This document shows positions 23,301-31,679 of a stretch of DNA of 64,000 bases, piece by piece. The DNA comes from Mesocentrotus franciscanus (taxonomy: Eukaryota; Echinodermata; Echinoidea; Camarodonta; Strongylocentrotidae): NCBI GenBank assembly GCA_037976565.1, contig CP137673.1, forward strand, positions 8,333,202 through 8,397,201, in the 5' to 3' direction. The translations under genes and the position numbers were made by a program. A model generated the notes under the pieces. It was not told the DNA's origin. It saw only the letters and a list, made by a program, of their open reading frames with translations, and did not search any database. Within the stretch, counting starts at the first letter, position 1, and every line of letters begins with the position of its first letter.

Positions 23301-26300
23301 ACCTTTGACCTACGTACTCCAAAATCTAATCAGATCGTCTTCCTATGGTGATAAATACTATTCCCGAGTCTTAAGTTTAAATCTTAAATGGTTCTTGAGA
23401 TATTGTGATAACGGTCAAACGGGACGGACGTACGGACGGACAACCCAAAAACATGATGCCTCCGGCACCACCTTCGGTGGCGGAGGCATAAAAACCCAGG
23501 AAGAAAATGTGGTTATTTGGGGGGGGAGGGGGAGGGGGAGAACAGGTGATCAGCAGGAAGAACAAAAATACAATTTATGAAGAAGCCCTGGGGACTACAT
23601 GAAATTAAGGATTGGAAAGATTTTATTCATTACCTATAATGATTTGTTGAGCTGCATGGTTACACTGCTTATACACTGCACATTCCCTGATATTGTATCT
23701 TTATGGGGTTTTTTTGCGTGTAATACTTCAGGTATCCAAGAACTGACGAAAAACTGCACTTGCCAAGGAGATTGTACAAACTTGGCCTGCAACAAAAGAT
23801 GCAACACCAGGGTTACAGGGCCATGTAAGTACAGAAAATTATATAAAATATTTTTAATTCACTTAAAAAGTTGCAGATCCAATGAGTGCACTGCGTTTTG
23901 CGCGTGGTATGGGCTATGCATGGCAGTGAAGTATTTCAATAAAGTGAGAACATGGTGAAGAGTCCTGTATCTGCAACTTTTGAAAGTGAATTTTCTAATA
24001 AACTAATTTTCATATTTCAATTAAAACATTTATAGACAAAAATAGAGCAATATGACATTTATTTGTGTGCTTTGTATTCCCTATGTTATGTGAAAGAGTC
24101 CCACAAAAAATACATTCCTACATCATCAAGATTCTTGGAATTCTATTGGTCAATGAACCAGTGTTGAATATTGAACAATAACCTCATCCACCGTCGGCGA
24201 GGTTAAGGCAAAGGCCATCGTCGATGTGAATTTAAGCGGTCTTTGGTTTGGAAGGATTAAGGATTTTCGCTATTTTGGACATTTGCTATATTCTATACAA
24301 TAATGATCACTGGATATCATTGATATCAGTGAAAATAATCAAAAAATGCAAAGTAGTCTATGTCTATAAATTTTATGTGACGTTTTCAATGAAAAACAGT
24401 GAATATTTTACCAAATATTAAGATTTCTTGGGAAAAACTTGATTTTGGAGTTTGTTTTTCCATGAACCTATCAATGTAAGAGGTAACATAACCCCCTGAA
24501 TCATATCTGACACTTCATATTGCCATTTTTGTGAAAAAAATGGGATAATTTGGACCTACTCTCATGAAACATGCCATATATTGTTTGGTGGTTATAGAAA
24601 TAACTTTGTATGTAATTTGCAGGGTTCCCAGCCACTCTGTAAAACAGGGAAAATAATTTTTTTTTTCCAGACAAGGTAAACGCATGGAATTTTACTCTGT
24701 ATATTACCCTTTTCCCAGGAACACTTTTATAGTGAAGGTAATGGGTCAAGTTTTATCCAGTCAAGACTGAAAAACATCAGAAGCTCCCAGAAGGTGAGAA
24801 AGCGTGGTCATGATGGTAGCAAGAGACCAAGCCTTCCTGATGATCATGAAGAGCATTTGCAAGATGGGGAGGAAGACGAGCCAGAACTAGATGGTGTAGT
24901 AAATCAACAAACACTTGAAAAGGTAAACCATTATATCATGTTTGTATGCCTGAGTTCAAAAAATTTAAACCGCCAACCCCAGGATGGTTTAAATTGATCT
25001 TTAAGTATTTAACATTGCCTATGAGAAAGAACAATTTCCTTTTGCAAACTTGTACTTTTCAGATACAAAGGTCAGAAGTTGGGCATATTTTCAATTTGTT
25101 ATGTGTAAGTCTATGGGGCTCCTCCGCCTCCGGCTCCCGACCCTGACGTACTTGGAAATTAAGTCATAACTTTATTATTACTCAAATAATATGGGACTTT
25201 TGCATTAGAAAGAGGATGAAATTAAGCTTACAGCAAATGCTAAACTTACACAAAAATGTTTGATTCTTCCTAAAAATATTTTACATGAAACATGAAAAAA
25301 AACCTAAAAAGTAACAGCTCCACCATATTTAACAGACCATTATATTAAATGTGACCATTTACAGGTTGAGTGGATGAAGTATACAGCCCCCAGACAGCAA
25401 ACAAAAGCTCAATTAACAGAAGTCTTTGTGGATACACATAAATACAGACAGGCCCTGATCACTCAACAAGAAATGACCATTACTGATATTGTAAATCAGT
25501 TTCCTCGTTATAGAGATATGCCCCAGTTGGTAAGTATTTCTTGTTGTCTTACAATGAGAAAAGTTAAACCATTGTGGCCTTAACATTCTTTTGACAGCAT
25601 GATTTTTCTTTTTTCTTCTTTCTTTCTTCCTTTTTCCCCTCTAGTTTCTTCTGATTTTGCCTCAAAGGCGAAAATATTACAGTGCACTTCATGCAGCACT
25701 TAAATTGTTGTACACTGAATTGACATTGACGGGTCTGCTTGTGAGATCAAAATAACACAAGGTTCAGAAGTTCTTGTTTTAAGCATTTTTACTGTCACAG
25801 TTTGCTTTTTACTAGACTATCAAGTGCTGATAAAGTTAAGTGAAACTGCTCTTGTTATTCTTACACTTATTCCAAGGGTGGATCAAATTTTTTAAAAGAG
25901 GGGTGCCAAAATTAAGGACTGATAGAGCTGTAGCACTTGTGGGCACAGTGGGTGTCTGAGGGGGATGTGCCCCCTCAGAATCAGATAAAATTGTAATTGT
26001 ATCCCCGAACAGAGTTGGGAGGATACTATGGATTTGGTCTTGTCCGTCCGCCGCCAGAGAGATTTTCGCTCTACCGGCTGCAGTTCTTTTTGGATCATTG
26101 TAAAATTTGGCATGAAGGTGCGTTATGATAAAGGGAAAACGCCTATCATTTTTGGTGTCGGTGGAGTCATCCTTACCATGGTGACAACATTTTTGTGTGG
26201 AAATATTCTACAACATGTAACTTCTCCTGTTTTTACCCGATTGTCATGAAATTTGGCAAACAGGACCGATATAACATGGGGTTGTTAAAAATGGAATTTT

Positions 26301-29085
26301 TGGAACTGCCACGCCAAGCATTGCTATGGCAACCACACATTTTCTTGCGCACTCTACCGGCTGCAGTTCTTCTCGGATCATCTTCAAATTTGGCATGAAG
26401 GTGCGTTATGGTAAAGGAAGACACCTATCATTTTTGGTTTGGGTTGTGGGACGGGTTCGGGAGATACATGTGCTCGGACAGGTACCCTGAGTGCTCTAGT
26501 TTCCAAAGTCAATTCGCATGATTTGGTGCATTCTTTTGCCTGCCCACGAAGTCAGGTGCCCTATCTCTGCAAAATAGAGGGGTGCGTGCCGGTGCCCCCT
26601 AAATCCGTACCTGTATTCTTCTAACACATGTTCTTCAATTGATCGTGCACATTTCTGCATTTTGTGATTTACCTGGCTATTGACCCCTACAGTGTAGGCT
26701 CAGAAAAAGAACTTAATACGTGAGAACTTAATACAATTCACTCTTTGTTTTTCCTTCTTCCCCAGATCGGCATCGAGTTTAGTTTGCTTTATGGTGATGT
26801 GTGTGACAACTTTGTAAAGAAGTGGGGAACGTTTTATCGTCCTCGCATCATAGCACTGGCTAAACGAGACTTCCCAACAGTTCAGCAGGTTATTGCAGAC
26901 TTTGAAGAATCCAATGGAGACAGTAAGTCCTTCCCAAGGAAGTTAAAATGGGAAATCTGTTCCTCACGTCATTTTGCCGTCACACATGGAGGGAGTTTCT
27001 GTACCTCCGCAGTTTTTGGTTTCTGGGTTCGGCAATTACAATTTTTTTTCTGCGTGTGTTCCTTTCTTCGCGAGAACTTTATCACGCATGCGCAAATTTA
27101 CATCACGCACACATTTATGTTATCGTGCGGAAAATGCACAGCAATGGAAATTTGCGCCAAAACAATGCGGAGGTACAGAAACTCGCCTCTATGCGGGACC
27201 GTCAAAATGGCGACCGCAGCTATATAGCGTTACACAGTGGTCAAAAAGAGACCAGATTTCCCTTTAAACTTCCTTGGTCCTTCCTTACTTCAAAATACAT
27301 GGGGTGCATGGGTTTATGTCAACTCATTTATGTATGAGGCTAGCAAGCAAGCAAGACAGCAGGCTGTATTCCAAAATGATCGTAACCATATCAGACAGAA
27401 GTTGATGGAGAAAAAGGCTGGCGTTTTGACCTGAGAGATGCAAGATGCAATCATGTGACATGAATATGGCTAAATTCCTTCTGCAATGTTTGTCCAACAG
27501 GTTTTAATTCAAAGGAAGAAATAAAACAAAAAATGAATAAATATAAATTTATCAAATTATCTCCATTTCTTTTAAATTTCTGCAGTGGATGTGTGTGGCC
27601 TAACTGCCCTCCTGTTCATGCTTCATCGACCAACGTCTCGAAGGAAGGGTAAAGAGATGGCCTGTTCAAGGCCAGGTGCACTGATGTATCTGATTCAAAA
27701 TCTGCCGGTAAGTATATTTCACACTGCCTCAAGTTAGCAGTCGGGCCAATAGCTGATTAATGTGCATTGCATTTATCTGCTTATGTTCATGTATAGACAA
27801 ACCAGAGATTCCAAAACTCATACTGCCCGGTGTTATGGCTGTGTTAGCAATGGAGCTCTAATTGTGGGTTTTAATCCTGGTCCTTGCCAGGAAAATGGCA
27901 TACGTGCAATACCCTCATGCGAAGCTGATAAATGCATGCAACAATTAATTCATGGTACAAAACCTGAATACCCCTAATTATAGCTCCATACTGGTATAAG
28001 AAAATGTTGTGGAATCTCTGGTCTATATATTATGCGGCATGAGTCTTAATTTTATTTATATTTATAAACTGGAAGATGTGTGCTGCATTATTGATTTAAT
28101 TCCTAAAATTGGATGAAATTGCAGCCCCTTCCAGTTGTATTTGCCCCTAGGTAAATTTTGAAGCCTCACATTTACTTTTTAGATGGAAGTTTTGAGGTTT
28201 ATTCTCACCATTGCGTGTTAAACACTTTTTCTTTGCAAGGCTGGTTTGATGTGGAGGTATCTTTCGGCATCTACTCAAAAGGGACGCATGCATGCATGGG
28301 AACAGTCCTATATTTCGAGGTGTTATTTCTCTGAATGGTTTTTATTCCAAATGTTTTATTCGAATATACGTGTCATTTCTCCGAACGGTTTTTATCCTGA
28401 AAAGTTGTTTCTGGGTTAGGGTTAGGTTAGAAAACCATTTGAAATAAAAACTGTTTAGAGAAATGACACGTATATTCAGAATAAAAACTGGTCGGAGAAA
28501 TGACACGTCGGAATATCGACCTGCACACTCCATGCATTTTGTCAAACTTTGTCATCAAAATTATCTATCCAAGGGGGAAGGAGGGGATAGTATAATTTTT
28601 TTACATTGAACCTTAAAACTCTGTATTTTGAGCCCATTTTAGGGCAATTTATGCTTCATACATAATTAATTAACACAATTCAGAAGAAAATTTGTGCTGA
28701 AGGAAGTGGTAATGTATGGCATATCGCCTTTTCAACTTTATTTTGTGTTATCCTTTTTCAGGTTGGAACTGATGTGGAAGCTGCAGTACAGGGCAAAGAG
28801 TCCATATATCGGCAGCCGTTTCTGTTAAGCCTGGGGGAAGAGATGAAGCCAAGTCAGTACTTCTTGGTTGTGGACAAAGTTCCAATACCAGCAGCAACAA
28901 CTACAGTGGAAAGTTTCGATATGGTCTTCAAGTCCCACTTTGCTTTTAAAGTAGAGTATGCTTCCCCATTGATGCCGTTTTACACTTTCATGGCTGCATT
29001 TGTCTACGAGGTCTTGCCGCCATCCCAGGTGGCAGCTAGTATTAGATCGTTGGCAGCAAACATAAGAAATATGGGAGAGATCTGA
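11273..29085 (+). CDS. SAM-domain protein, SAMD3-like family, 11 exons (whole gene)
   Basis: Joined exons give about 507 codons. An N-terminal sterile alpha motif spans exons 1-2 (FLSKNMIDQEVI, then ENDIDLEILSTMTEADLKEV and FGIRRKIVLLMRK). Low-complexity Ser/Pro linkers follow (exons 3-4), then a conserved helical region (GMALLKHLNAGGTLS; YPRTDEKLHL), a basic/acidic stretch, and the C-terminal SAMD3-like domain (VEWMKYTAPR; IGIEFSLLYGDVCDNFVKKW; exon 11 to the stop). This order matches the sterile alpha motif domain-containing protein 3-like proteins of fish and invertebrates, whose role is unknown. SAM domains mediate protein oligomerisation. All junctions keep frame except exon 6 to 7, where one base is missing. 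The start was chosen because it gives a complete SAM domain. The gene lies wholly within the 20.9-kb element, with the transposase in intron 1. Confidence 0.85.
11706..12322. repeat. Two adjacent foldback repeats
   Basis: The first (11706-11899) is a hairpin with arms reading TTGACCGAAATATCTGC and its inverse, plus GCCCGAACGAG internally. The second (about 11898-12322) has arms starting TTCACGAAGGTGGTTA and ending with the inverse, TACCTTCGTGAA; both arms carry TCTAGATCTAG-type runs. Neither codes for protein. Confidence 0.65.
12344..12790. repeat. Degenerate tandem repeat, unit roughly 190-240 bp
   Basis: The block ATTGCTGTACGCAGCGTTGT...AAAAATGCATAG recurs at about 12346, 12579 and 12730, each followed by a TTTTATTCACTGCGAA-like segment. 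Copies have diverged in length and sequence. Confidence 0.6.
12791..13030. repeat. A-rich low-complexity tract
   Basis: Imperfect runs of AAATAAAATG-type units. The minus-strand ORF over this tract is Phe/Tyr/Leu-rich and is an artefact of composition. Confidence 0.7.
13078..13615. mobile_element. TTAA-flanked MITE
   Basis: TTAA is duplicated at 13078-13081 and 13612-13615. The ends read AGGTACTATGTCCCATTTGC and, inverted, AGATACTATGTCCCTTTTGC, giving TIRs of about 25 bp with a few mismatches. The 530-bp interior has no conserved ORF. The TTAA target suggests piggyBac-type mobilisation. It is nested in intron 1 of the SAM-domain gene. Confidence 0.75.
14026..16590 (+). CDS. CACTA/CMC-like DDE transposase with two C2H2 zinc fingers
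   Basis: An 854-codon frame without interruption. Residues 5-28 and 39-62 form two C2H2 fingers (C-x2-C-x14-H-x4-H and C-x4-C-x12-H-x4-H), followed by an acidic stretch at about 75-115. The catalytic core resembles tnp2-type transposases of animal En/Spm elements: LYYDD with Asp308 followed by NPLGS and HKVG; LDIMHDMAEGV with Asp489; HHMVHYP then KYELKH with Glu660. All three acidic residues are present. The enzyme would act in the nucleus, binding the element ends and cutting DNA. The frame is open back to 13939, but ATG 14026 is the first ATG and directly precedes the first finger. A possible splice acceptor lies at 13969-13970. Splicing exon 1 of the SAM gene to it would not keep frame, so translation probably starts at 14026. 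Confidence 0.85.
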   Translation: MEFTCFSCEKVKHVNGLRGFALHLRVQHAVNGKTERLICAQDGCMKTFTLMNSLLKHIKREHIPHHPEERHQDVEADDHPQAENALDDDDEFFDAVDEIDDDLQDDRNAENDYYENFDLQTLKGLAFSMIIKLKALSSVPFSAIQMVISGTKLMFEDTLVSLKHRMLSVMENHGIDTNSDDVKGLCSDFEAFENPFAQIETVKQQNDYMIDNLMLVPPVEMAIGTRLDPRLDRKTGQMLQTVVTETFQYVPVLEVLKLILTPQVRRQIESETRSPQGILGGYRDGEQFKQHDIFIEHPNALRFQLYYDDVEVVNPLGSKTGVHKVGMFYYSIQNFPRELNCSMNSVMLLAVAYTADIKKYGFDPILKPFIKEMNLLESDAGVKLLVGGTEIEVHGTLVSFSGDSLAAHDILGFMSPSANKLCRVCKGSREQIQDSFLEEEFEPRTIEDHDECAEVATGRVNGDPASGVKSVCLLNSLRCFHCVTNFNLDIMHDMAEGVCPYEIKLILHRFIFVDKYISMSKLNSRINSFHYAHNDRKNKPSALRPERMRNELDHKLGQKAAQMWCLTRMLPFLIGDCIPEGNKYYELLLLLLQCLDIIYAPVSSVAETVYLKYLIHEHHVNFKKLFPENRMINKQHHMVHYPLCMYMCGPLINMQCLKYELKHGFSKRLAAVNCNFKNICLSIACKHQILQCALWSASCGLRVELECNGSLTSVNVLNESALIQRSLNIDEDSEVFVASQVTVFGREYRPNLYLCVGVQNDTPQFAKISNILVRGRTQESVFFHVKMCDNLGFSRHYHSYVVSDPEICVHNVMAFDDLVGHPPLSSLTTYEDHSPTYLCLRHAVRTNWYEYTFN
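16591..17573. other. Non-coding sequence 3' of the transposase, rest of intron 1
   Basis: No gene is seen. The stretch is AT-rich and ends with the polypyrimidine tract and acceptor of SAM-gene exon 2. No canonical AATAAA was noted close behind the transposase stop. Confidence 0.4.
17574..17719 (+). CDS. SAM-domain gene exon 2 (core of the SAM domain)
   Basis: Acceptor TTTCTTTTTCAG, donor GTATGT at 17720. It enters in phase 1 and ends in phase 0. It encodes ENDIDLEILSTMTEADLKEV, the conserved SAM helix and turn, then FGIRRKIVLLMRKANK. Confidence 0.85.
18012..18902. mobile_element. Non-autonomous MULE-type element with 9-bp target duplication
   Basis: ACTTTGAAT is present just before 18021 and again at 18894-18902. 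Between them lies an 873-bp element with inverted ends GGCTTGCAACGAACA, extending into ACGTGTCACGT. A 9-bp duplication is the signature of Mutator-like elements. The right end contains three ACGTGACACGTGAC-like repeats. No transposase is encoded. A second element (18371-18487) is nested inside. Confidence 0.8.
18371..18487. repeat. GGCGGATCC-ended short interspersed element
   Basis: It begins CAGGGGCGGATCCAGCC and ends GGGGGATCCGCCACTGG, an inverted pair of ends shared with longer copies at 58.4-58.8, 59.2 and 60.0-60.7 kb. The interior motif GTGCCGGCCGATTTT is also shared. It is a MITE-like family of GC-rich elements. Confidence 0.65.
18914..19365. repeat. Foldback repeat, ~450 bp
   Basis: The outer arms CCCCAAGACAAAAGGAAGTA and, inverted, TACTTCCTTCTGTCATGGGG enclose an inner inverted pair AGAGCTGCCAA / TTGGCAGCTCT (18957-19161). 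A third partial copy of the outer arm occurs at about 17830. Confidence 0.6.
19727..19780 (+). CDS. SAM-domain gene exon 3
   Basis: Eighteen codons in phase 0 at both ends, between acceptor TTGATTCTGGCAG and donor GTAAGT (19781). It encodes a Ser/Pro/Glu-rich linker (NSEAGSAIPPERTTEAKN). Confidence 0.75.
20325..20375 (+). CDS. SAM-domain gene exon 4
   Basis: Seventeen codons in phase 0 at both ends, between acceptor TTAATTGACAG and donor GTAAGT (20376). It encodes ESVAAAGSSISPKPSKK, a linker resembling exon 3 in length, phase and composition. The two exons may be an internal duplication. Confidence 0.75.
20883..21031 (+). CDS. SAM-domain gene exon 5
   Basis: Acceptor TTTATTGTCCAG, donor GTAAGT at 21032. 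It starts in phase 0 and ends in phase 2. It encodes a helical segment with GMALLKHLNAGGTLS and RQLLVRLSVSHLTENCGD, matching the region after the linker in SAMD3-like proteins. Confidence 0.82.
21274..22084 (-). mobile_element. Helentron/HINE-like element A
   Basis: Read on the minus strand, the 3' end is CTAG (21274-21277) followed by T, with a hairpin ACTGCGCGCAGT about 11 nt before it. The 5' end is TTTTTATGCCTCC with a hairpin GCCTCC...GGAGGC. GCCTCCGC near the 3' hairpin is the inverse of the 5' terminus, as in Helentrons. The core is four ~145-bp units containing TGACCTTTGACCT. No protein is encoded; the 168-codon plus-strand frame just reads through the repeat units. Nested in intron 5 of the SAM-domain gene. 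Confidence 0.72.
22215..22380. repeat. Short inverted repeat rich in GGTGTT
   Basis: Runs of CGGTGTTGGTGTTGG at 22220-22262 face CCTCAACACCGAGTG and TCCAACACCGACGG downstream. It is a probable small foldback. Confidence 0.5.
22460..23493 (-). mobile_element. Helentron/HINE-like array B (truncated at the CTAG end)
   Basis: Six to seven ~155-bp units of a different core (TGACCCTTGACCTTTGACCT, CTTCCTATGGTGATACA) lead to the same outer end as element A: GGACGGACAACC, then the GCCTCCGG...GGCGGAGGC hairpin and ATAAAAA at about 23460-23493. No CTAG/hairpin end was found on the low side, so that end is probably lost or diverged. Confidence 0.68.
23732..23824 (+). CDS. SAM-domain gene exon 6 (frame break at its donor)
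   Basis: Acceptor TAATACTTCAG; the phase 2 entry matches exon 5 and gives L-YPRTDEKLHL, the YP motif expected here in SAMD3-like proteins. The exon ends ...GYRA plus AT before GTAAGT (23825), leaving phase 2, while exon 7 must be read from phase 0. One extra G (ATG^GTAAGT) would restore the frame. This is either a one-base mutation or an assembly/base-calling error in a GG pair. Confidence 0.65.
24719..24922 (+). CDS. SAM-domain gene exon 7
   Basis: Acceptor ACCCTTTTCCCAG, donor GTAAAC at 24923. 68 codons in phase 0 at both ends. It encodes EHFYSEGNGSSFIQSRLKNI, then a basic stretch (VRKRGHDGSKRP) and an acidic one (HLQDGEEDEPELDG). The other two frames contain early stops. The basic run could be a nuclear localisation signal. 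Confidence 0.8.
25365..25529 (+). CDS. SAM-domain gene exon 8
   Basis: Acceptor GACCATTTACAG, donor GTAAGT at 25530. 55 codons in phase 0 at both ends. VEWMKYTAPRQQ... and IVNQFPRYRDMPQL match the start of the C-terminal SAMD3-like domain. Confidence 0.82.
26060..26445. repeat. Two-copy tandem repeat, unit ~295 bp
   Basis: CTCTACCGGCTGCAGTTCTT at about 26070 recurs at about 26352, each followed by GGATCAT, ATTTGGCATGAAGGTGCGTTATG and an ACACCTATCATTTTTGG-like end. A related sequence with GTCATGAAATTTGG lies between them. Located in intron 8 of the SAM-domain gene. Confidence 0.6.
26766..26922 (+). CDS. SAM-domain gene exon 9
   Basis: Acceptor TTCCTTCTTCCCCAG, donor GTAAGT at 26923. It starts in phase 0 and ends in phase 1. 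IGIEFSLLYGDVCDNFVKKW and FYRPRIIALAKRD are the most conserved part of the SAMD3-like C-terminal domain. Confidence 0.85.
27586..27707 (+). CDS. SAM-domain gene exon 10
   Basis: Acceptor TTAAATTTCTGCAG, donor GTAAGT at 27708. The phase 1 entry completes an ATG codon across the junction (DVCGLTALLFMLHRPTSRRK...), and it ends in phase 0 after LMYLIQNLP. Confidence 0.83.
28311..28520. repeat. Foldback repeat in intron 10
   Basis: Two arms of about 90 bp are inverted copies sharing ATACGTGTCATTTCTC and GGTTTTTATTC; the loop holds GGGTTAGGGTTAGG. No coding capacity. Confidence 0.65.
28762..29085 (+). CDS. SAM-domain gene exon 11 (last, with stop)
   Basis: Acceptor TATCCTTTTTCAG; 107 codons and TGA at 29083-29085. 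VGTDVEAAVQGKES... then PSQYFLVVDKVPIP and a final helix ending IRNMGEI. Length and position match the C-terminus of SAMD3-like proteins, in which the last segment follows a YFLV(V)D core. Confidence 0.87.
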   Translation, partial: VGTDVEAAVQGKESIYRQPFLLSLGEEMKPSQYFLVVDKVPIPAATTTVESFDMVFKSHFAFKVEYASPLMPFYTFMAAFVYEVLPPSQVAASIRSLAANIRNMGEI

Positions 29086-30718
29086 AACTAAGCATTATAG
29101 ACAAGGGTAAACTTTATCCTTGGAATGTACTTGACATGTTAAAATACATTTCAGTGTAGTTGAACCTTAAGATTTAGGCCATGTACCTTCCCGATAAAAT
29201 ACAATACATTTCATTATAATATACCTGTAGATGTAGATACAAGCAGCTAATATGAAAGTGTACTTTATCAGCTTTGTGTGCCTTTTTTATTTTAAAAAAT
29301 TTGACTTCTTGGACCCTTAGATACTCACATTTTTCTGAGGATATAGATCATTCTTGGACACCCTGTGGACATACTTGTGATCTAATCATGAATGCAGGGA
29401 AAACATTTTACAAAACCTATGGATCTCTCATTCTCAAAATTCTGTCAGTATAGTAAGCCAAAATAATGCAAAAACTAGAACACAAAATATTTGACCCATT
29501 CTGTAATTTAAATTTGACACTCTGGTTGTGTTGGTGTTTTCCCAATTTTGCTGTGTTAATTGTTTCAACAATGTAAAGTTTACATTGTTCTTGGGACACT
29601 TTTTACTTGAACTGTAAGCACATTGTTTTGTGATAATAGATATCACTGAAATGTGGCAGTTAATTGCATATTGAATTGAAATGGATGCATTGTAAAGTTA
29701 TTGTGAATGTAAAATGTCCTGTAAAGTGGTGGTATTAGGCTAAAAAAAAATAAAAATACTGTCTCAAAGCTTGTGAGAATTTTTAGATCTGATGCAGAAT
29801 GCGATTTCTTTTTTTACTCTTCAAATTTCAACTGAGTTCCGCCTCCACACACATCCGTAACCAAAAATGACTGAAAAGCTTCCATGTTCATATTTTTTGG
29901 AAACCACATAGCATTCCATAGGTTTTTTGACCTCCCACTGCTTCAATTCGTTCAAAACAGCAAACTTTCTTTTAAAAATGAAAATGAAAAAATAAACAAC
30001 TGGAAAAAATGAAAGTCTGACTTTTACAGAATCAAATGTGCACGGTAAAACAAATGCGTGCGGCAGCTTTGAGACATATACATTTTTTTAAAGCCTTATA
30101 GCATGTATTTTGATATTCAAAGATCCATAATTTTTGGTATCCCTCACAAAACATGTTGTGGATGCTTATGTTATGGTGCAGTTGACCAACCGACTATATC
30201 TGCCGGGAACACGAGTAATCCACTCTGCAGGCGAAACACAAATTGCATTCACTTCAAACTTATTGGTATAGTTTGGGAGTACCTAGCTCCCTAGATGACC
30301 TCATTATAAATTGGTCAATTTTAGTAAATTGCAAAATGGCAATGAATAAATGGTGTGTAATGTGTTGCAATACATGTGCCACCCGCATTTAGGGAAAAAT
30401 ATTGTAGAATGTTTGTAACTAATAGATTACTAACACTGTATCGATGTTGATTCCAGCGAGAAGTGATTTTTTTAAGGTGAAAAATGCCTGATTTTTTTTT
30501 CCTTTACCCATTGAATGTATAGACAGCTACACCACTGCTTTCAAGAAATAAGGGTTTTTTTCCCCTGAAATAGATAAAAAGTTTCATGTTCTCTACATCA
30601 TGATTTCACAGGGTGGCGTCTATATGGTGTGAAGCGTCTATCACGACATATAACTGCATCGAGCCAGATGATTACTGTTTTTCACATAAGCTGGGACATT
30701 GCCGTGTATACACTATTC
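29086..30718 (+). other. 3' UTR and flank of the SAM-domain gene
   Basis: No further exon is seen. A possible polyadenylation signal AATAAA is at 29749-29754, in an A-rich run. The remainder is AT-rich and leads into the 153-bp tandem array. Confidence 0.4.
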
Positions 30719-31641
30719 GTTGGAATCAACCATGTATACACCTTAATAAGGTTTCTATTTCTGCATTCGACACTTGCAATTATTATGATATTATTGTTGA
30801 ATGTCATTTAATGTGTTTGTTATGGAGCTGCAATCAAATAGATTAATGTTTGCCTGAATAAATTGTACATTTTGAGTTGGAATCAACCATACACCTTAAT
30901 AAGGTTTCTATTTCTGCATTTGACACTTGCAATTATTATGATATTATGTTTGAATGTCATTTAATGTGATTGTTATGGAGCTGCAATCAAATAAATTAAT
31001 GTTTGCCTGAATAAATTGCACATTTTGAGTTGGAATCAACCATACACCTTAATAAGGTTTCTATTTCTGCATTTGACACTTGCAATTATTATGATATTAT
31101 GTTTGAATGTCATTTAATGTGATTGTTATGGAGCTGCAATCAAATAAATTAATGTTTGCCTGAATAAATTGCACATTTTGAGTTGGAATCAACCATACAC
31201 CTTAATAAGGTTTCTATTTCTGCATTTGACACTTGCAATTATTATGATATTATGTTTGAATGTCATTTAATGTGATTGTTATGGAGCTGCAATCAAATAA
31301 ATTAATGTTTGCCTGAATAAATTGCACATTTTGAGTTGGAATCAACCATACACCTTAATAAGGTTTCTATTTCTGCATTTGACACTTGCAATTATTATGA
31401 TATTATGTTTGAATGTCATTTAATGTGATTGTTATGGAGCTGCAATCAAATAACTTAATGTTTGCCTGAATAAATTGCACATTTTGAGTTGGAATCAACC
31501 ATACACCTTAATAAGGTTTCTATTTCTGCATTTGACACTTGCAATTATTATGATATTATGTTTGAATGTCATTTAATGTGATTGTTATGGAGCTGCAATC
31601 AAATAAATTAATGTTTGCCTGAATAAATTGCACATTTTGAG
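30719..31641. repeat. 153-bp tandem repeat, six copies, near the right end of the 20.9-kb element
   Basis: The motif GAGTTGG recurs at exactly 153-bp steps (30874, 31027, 31180, 31333, 31486, then 31639 truncated). Copies two to six differ at only a few bases; the first is the most diverged. This pattern points to recent amplification. It contains no ORF of note. Confidence 0.92.
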
Positions 31642-31679
31642 TCTATGTTATTGTTTTTCTCCAGTCCCACTTCCTCTGA

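Noticed and set aside
23731..23830. Cys-rich frame NCTCQGDCTNLACNKRC as a CXC/tesmin-like exon
   Set aside because: The spacing recalls CXC domains, but the alternative frame has the YP motif and the phase needed by exon 5 of the SAM gene. It remains a minor possibility.
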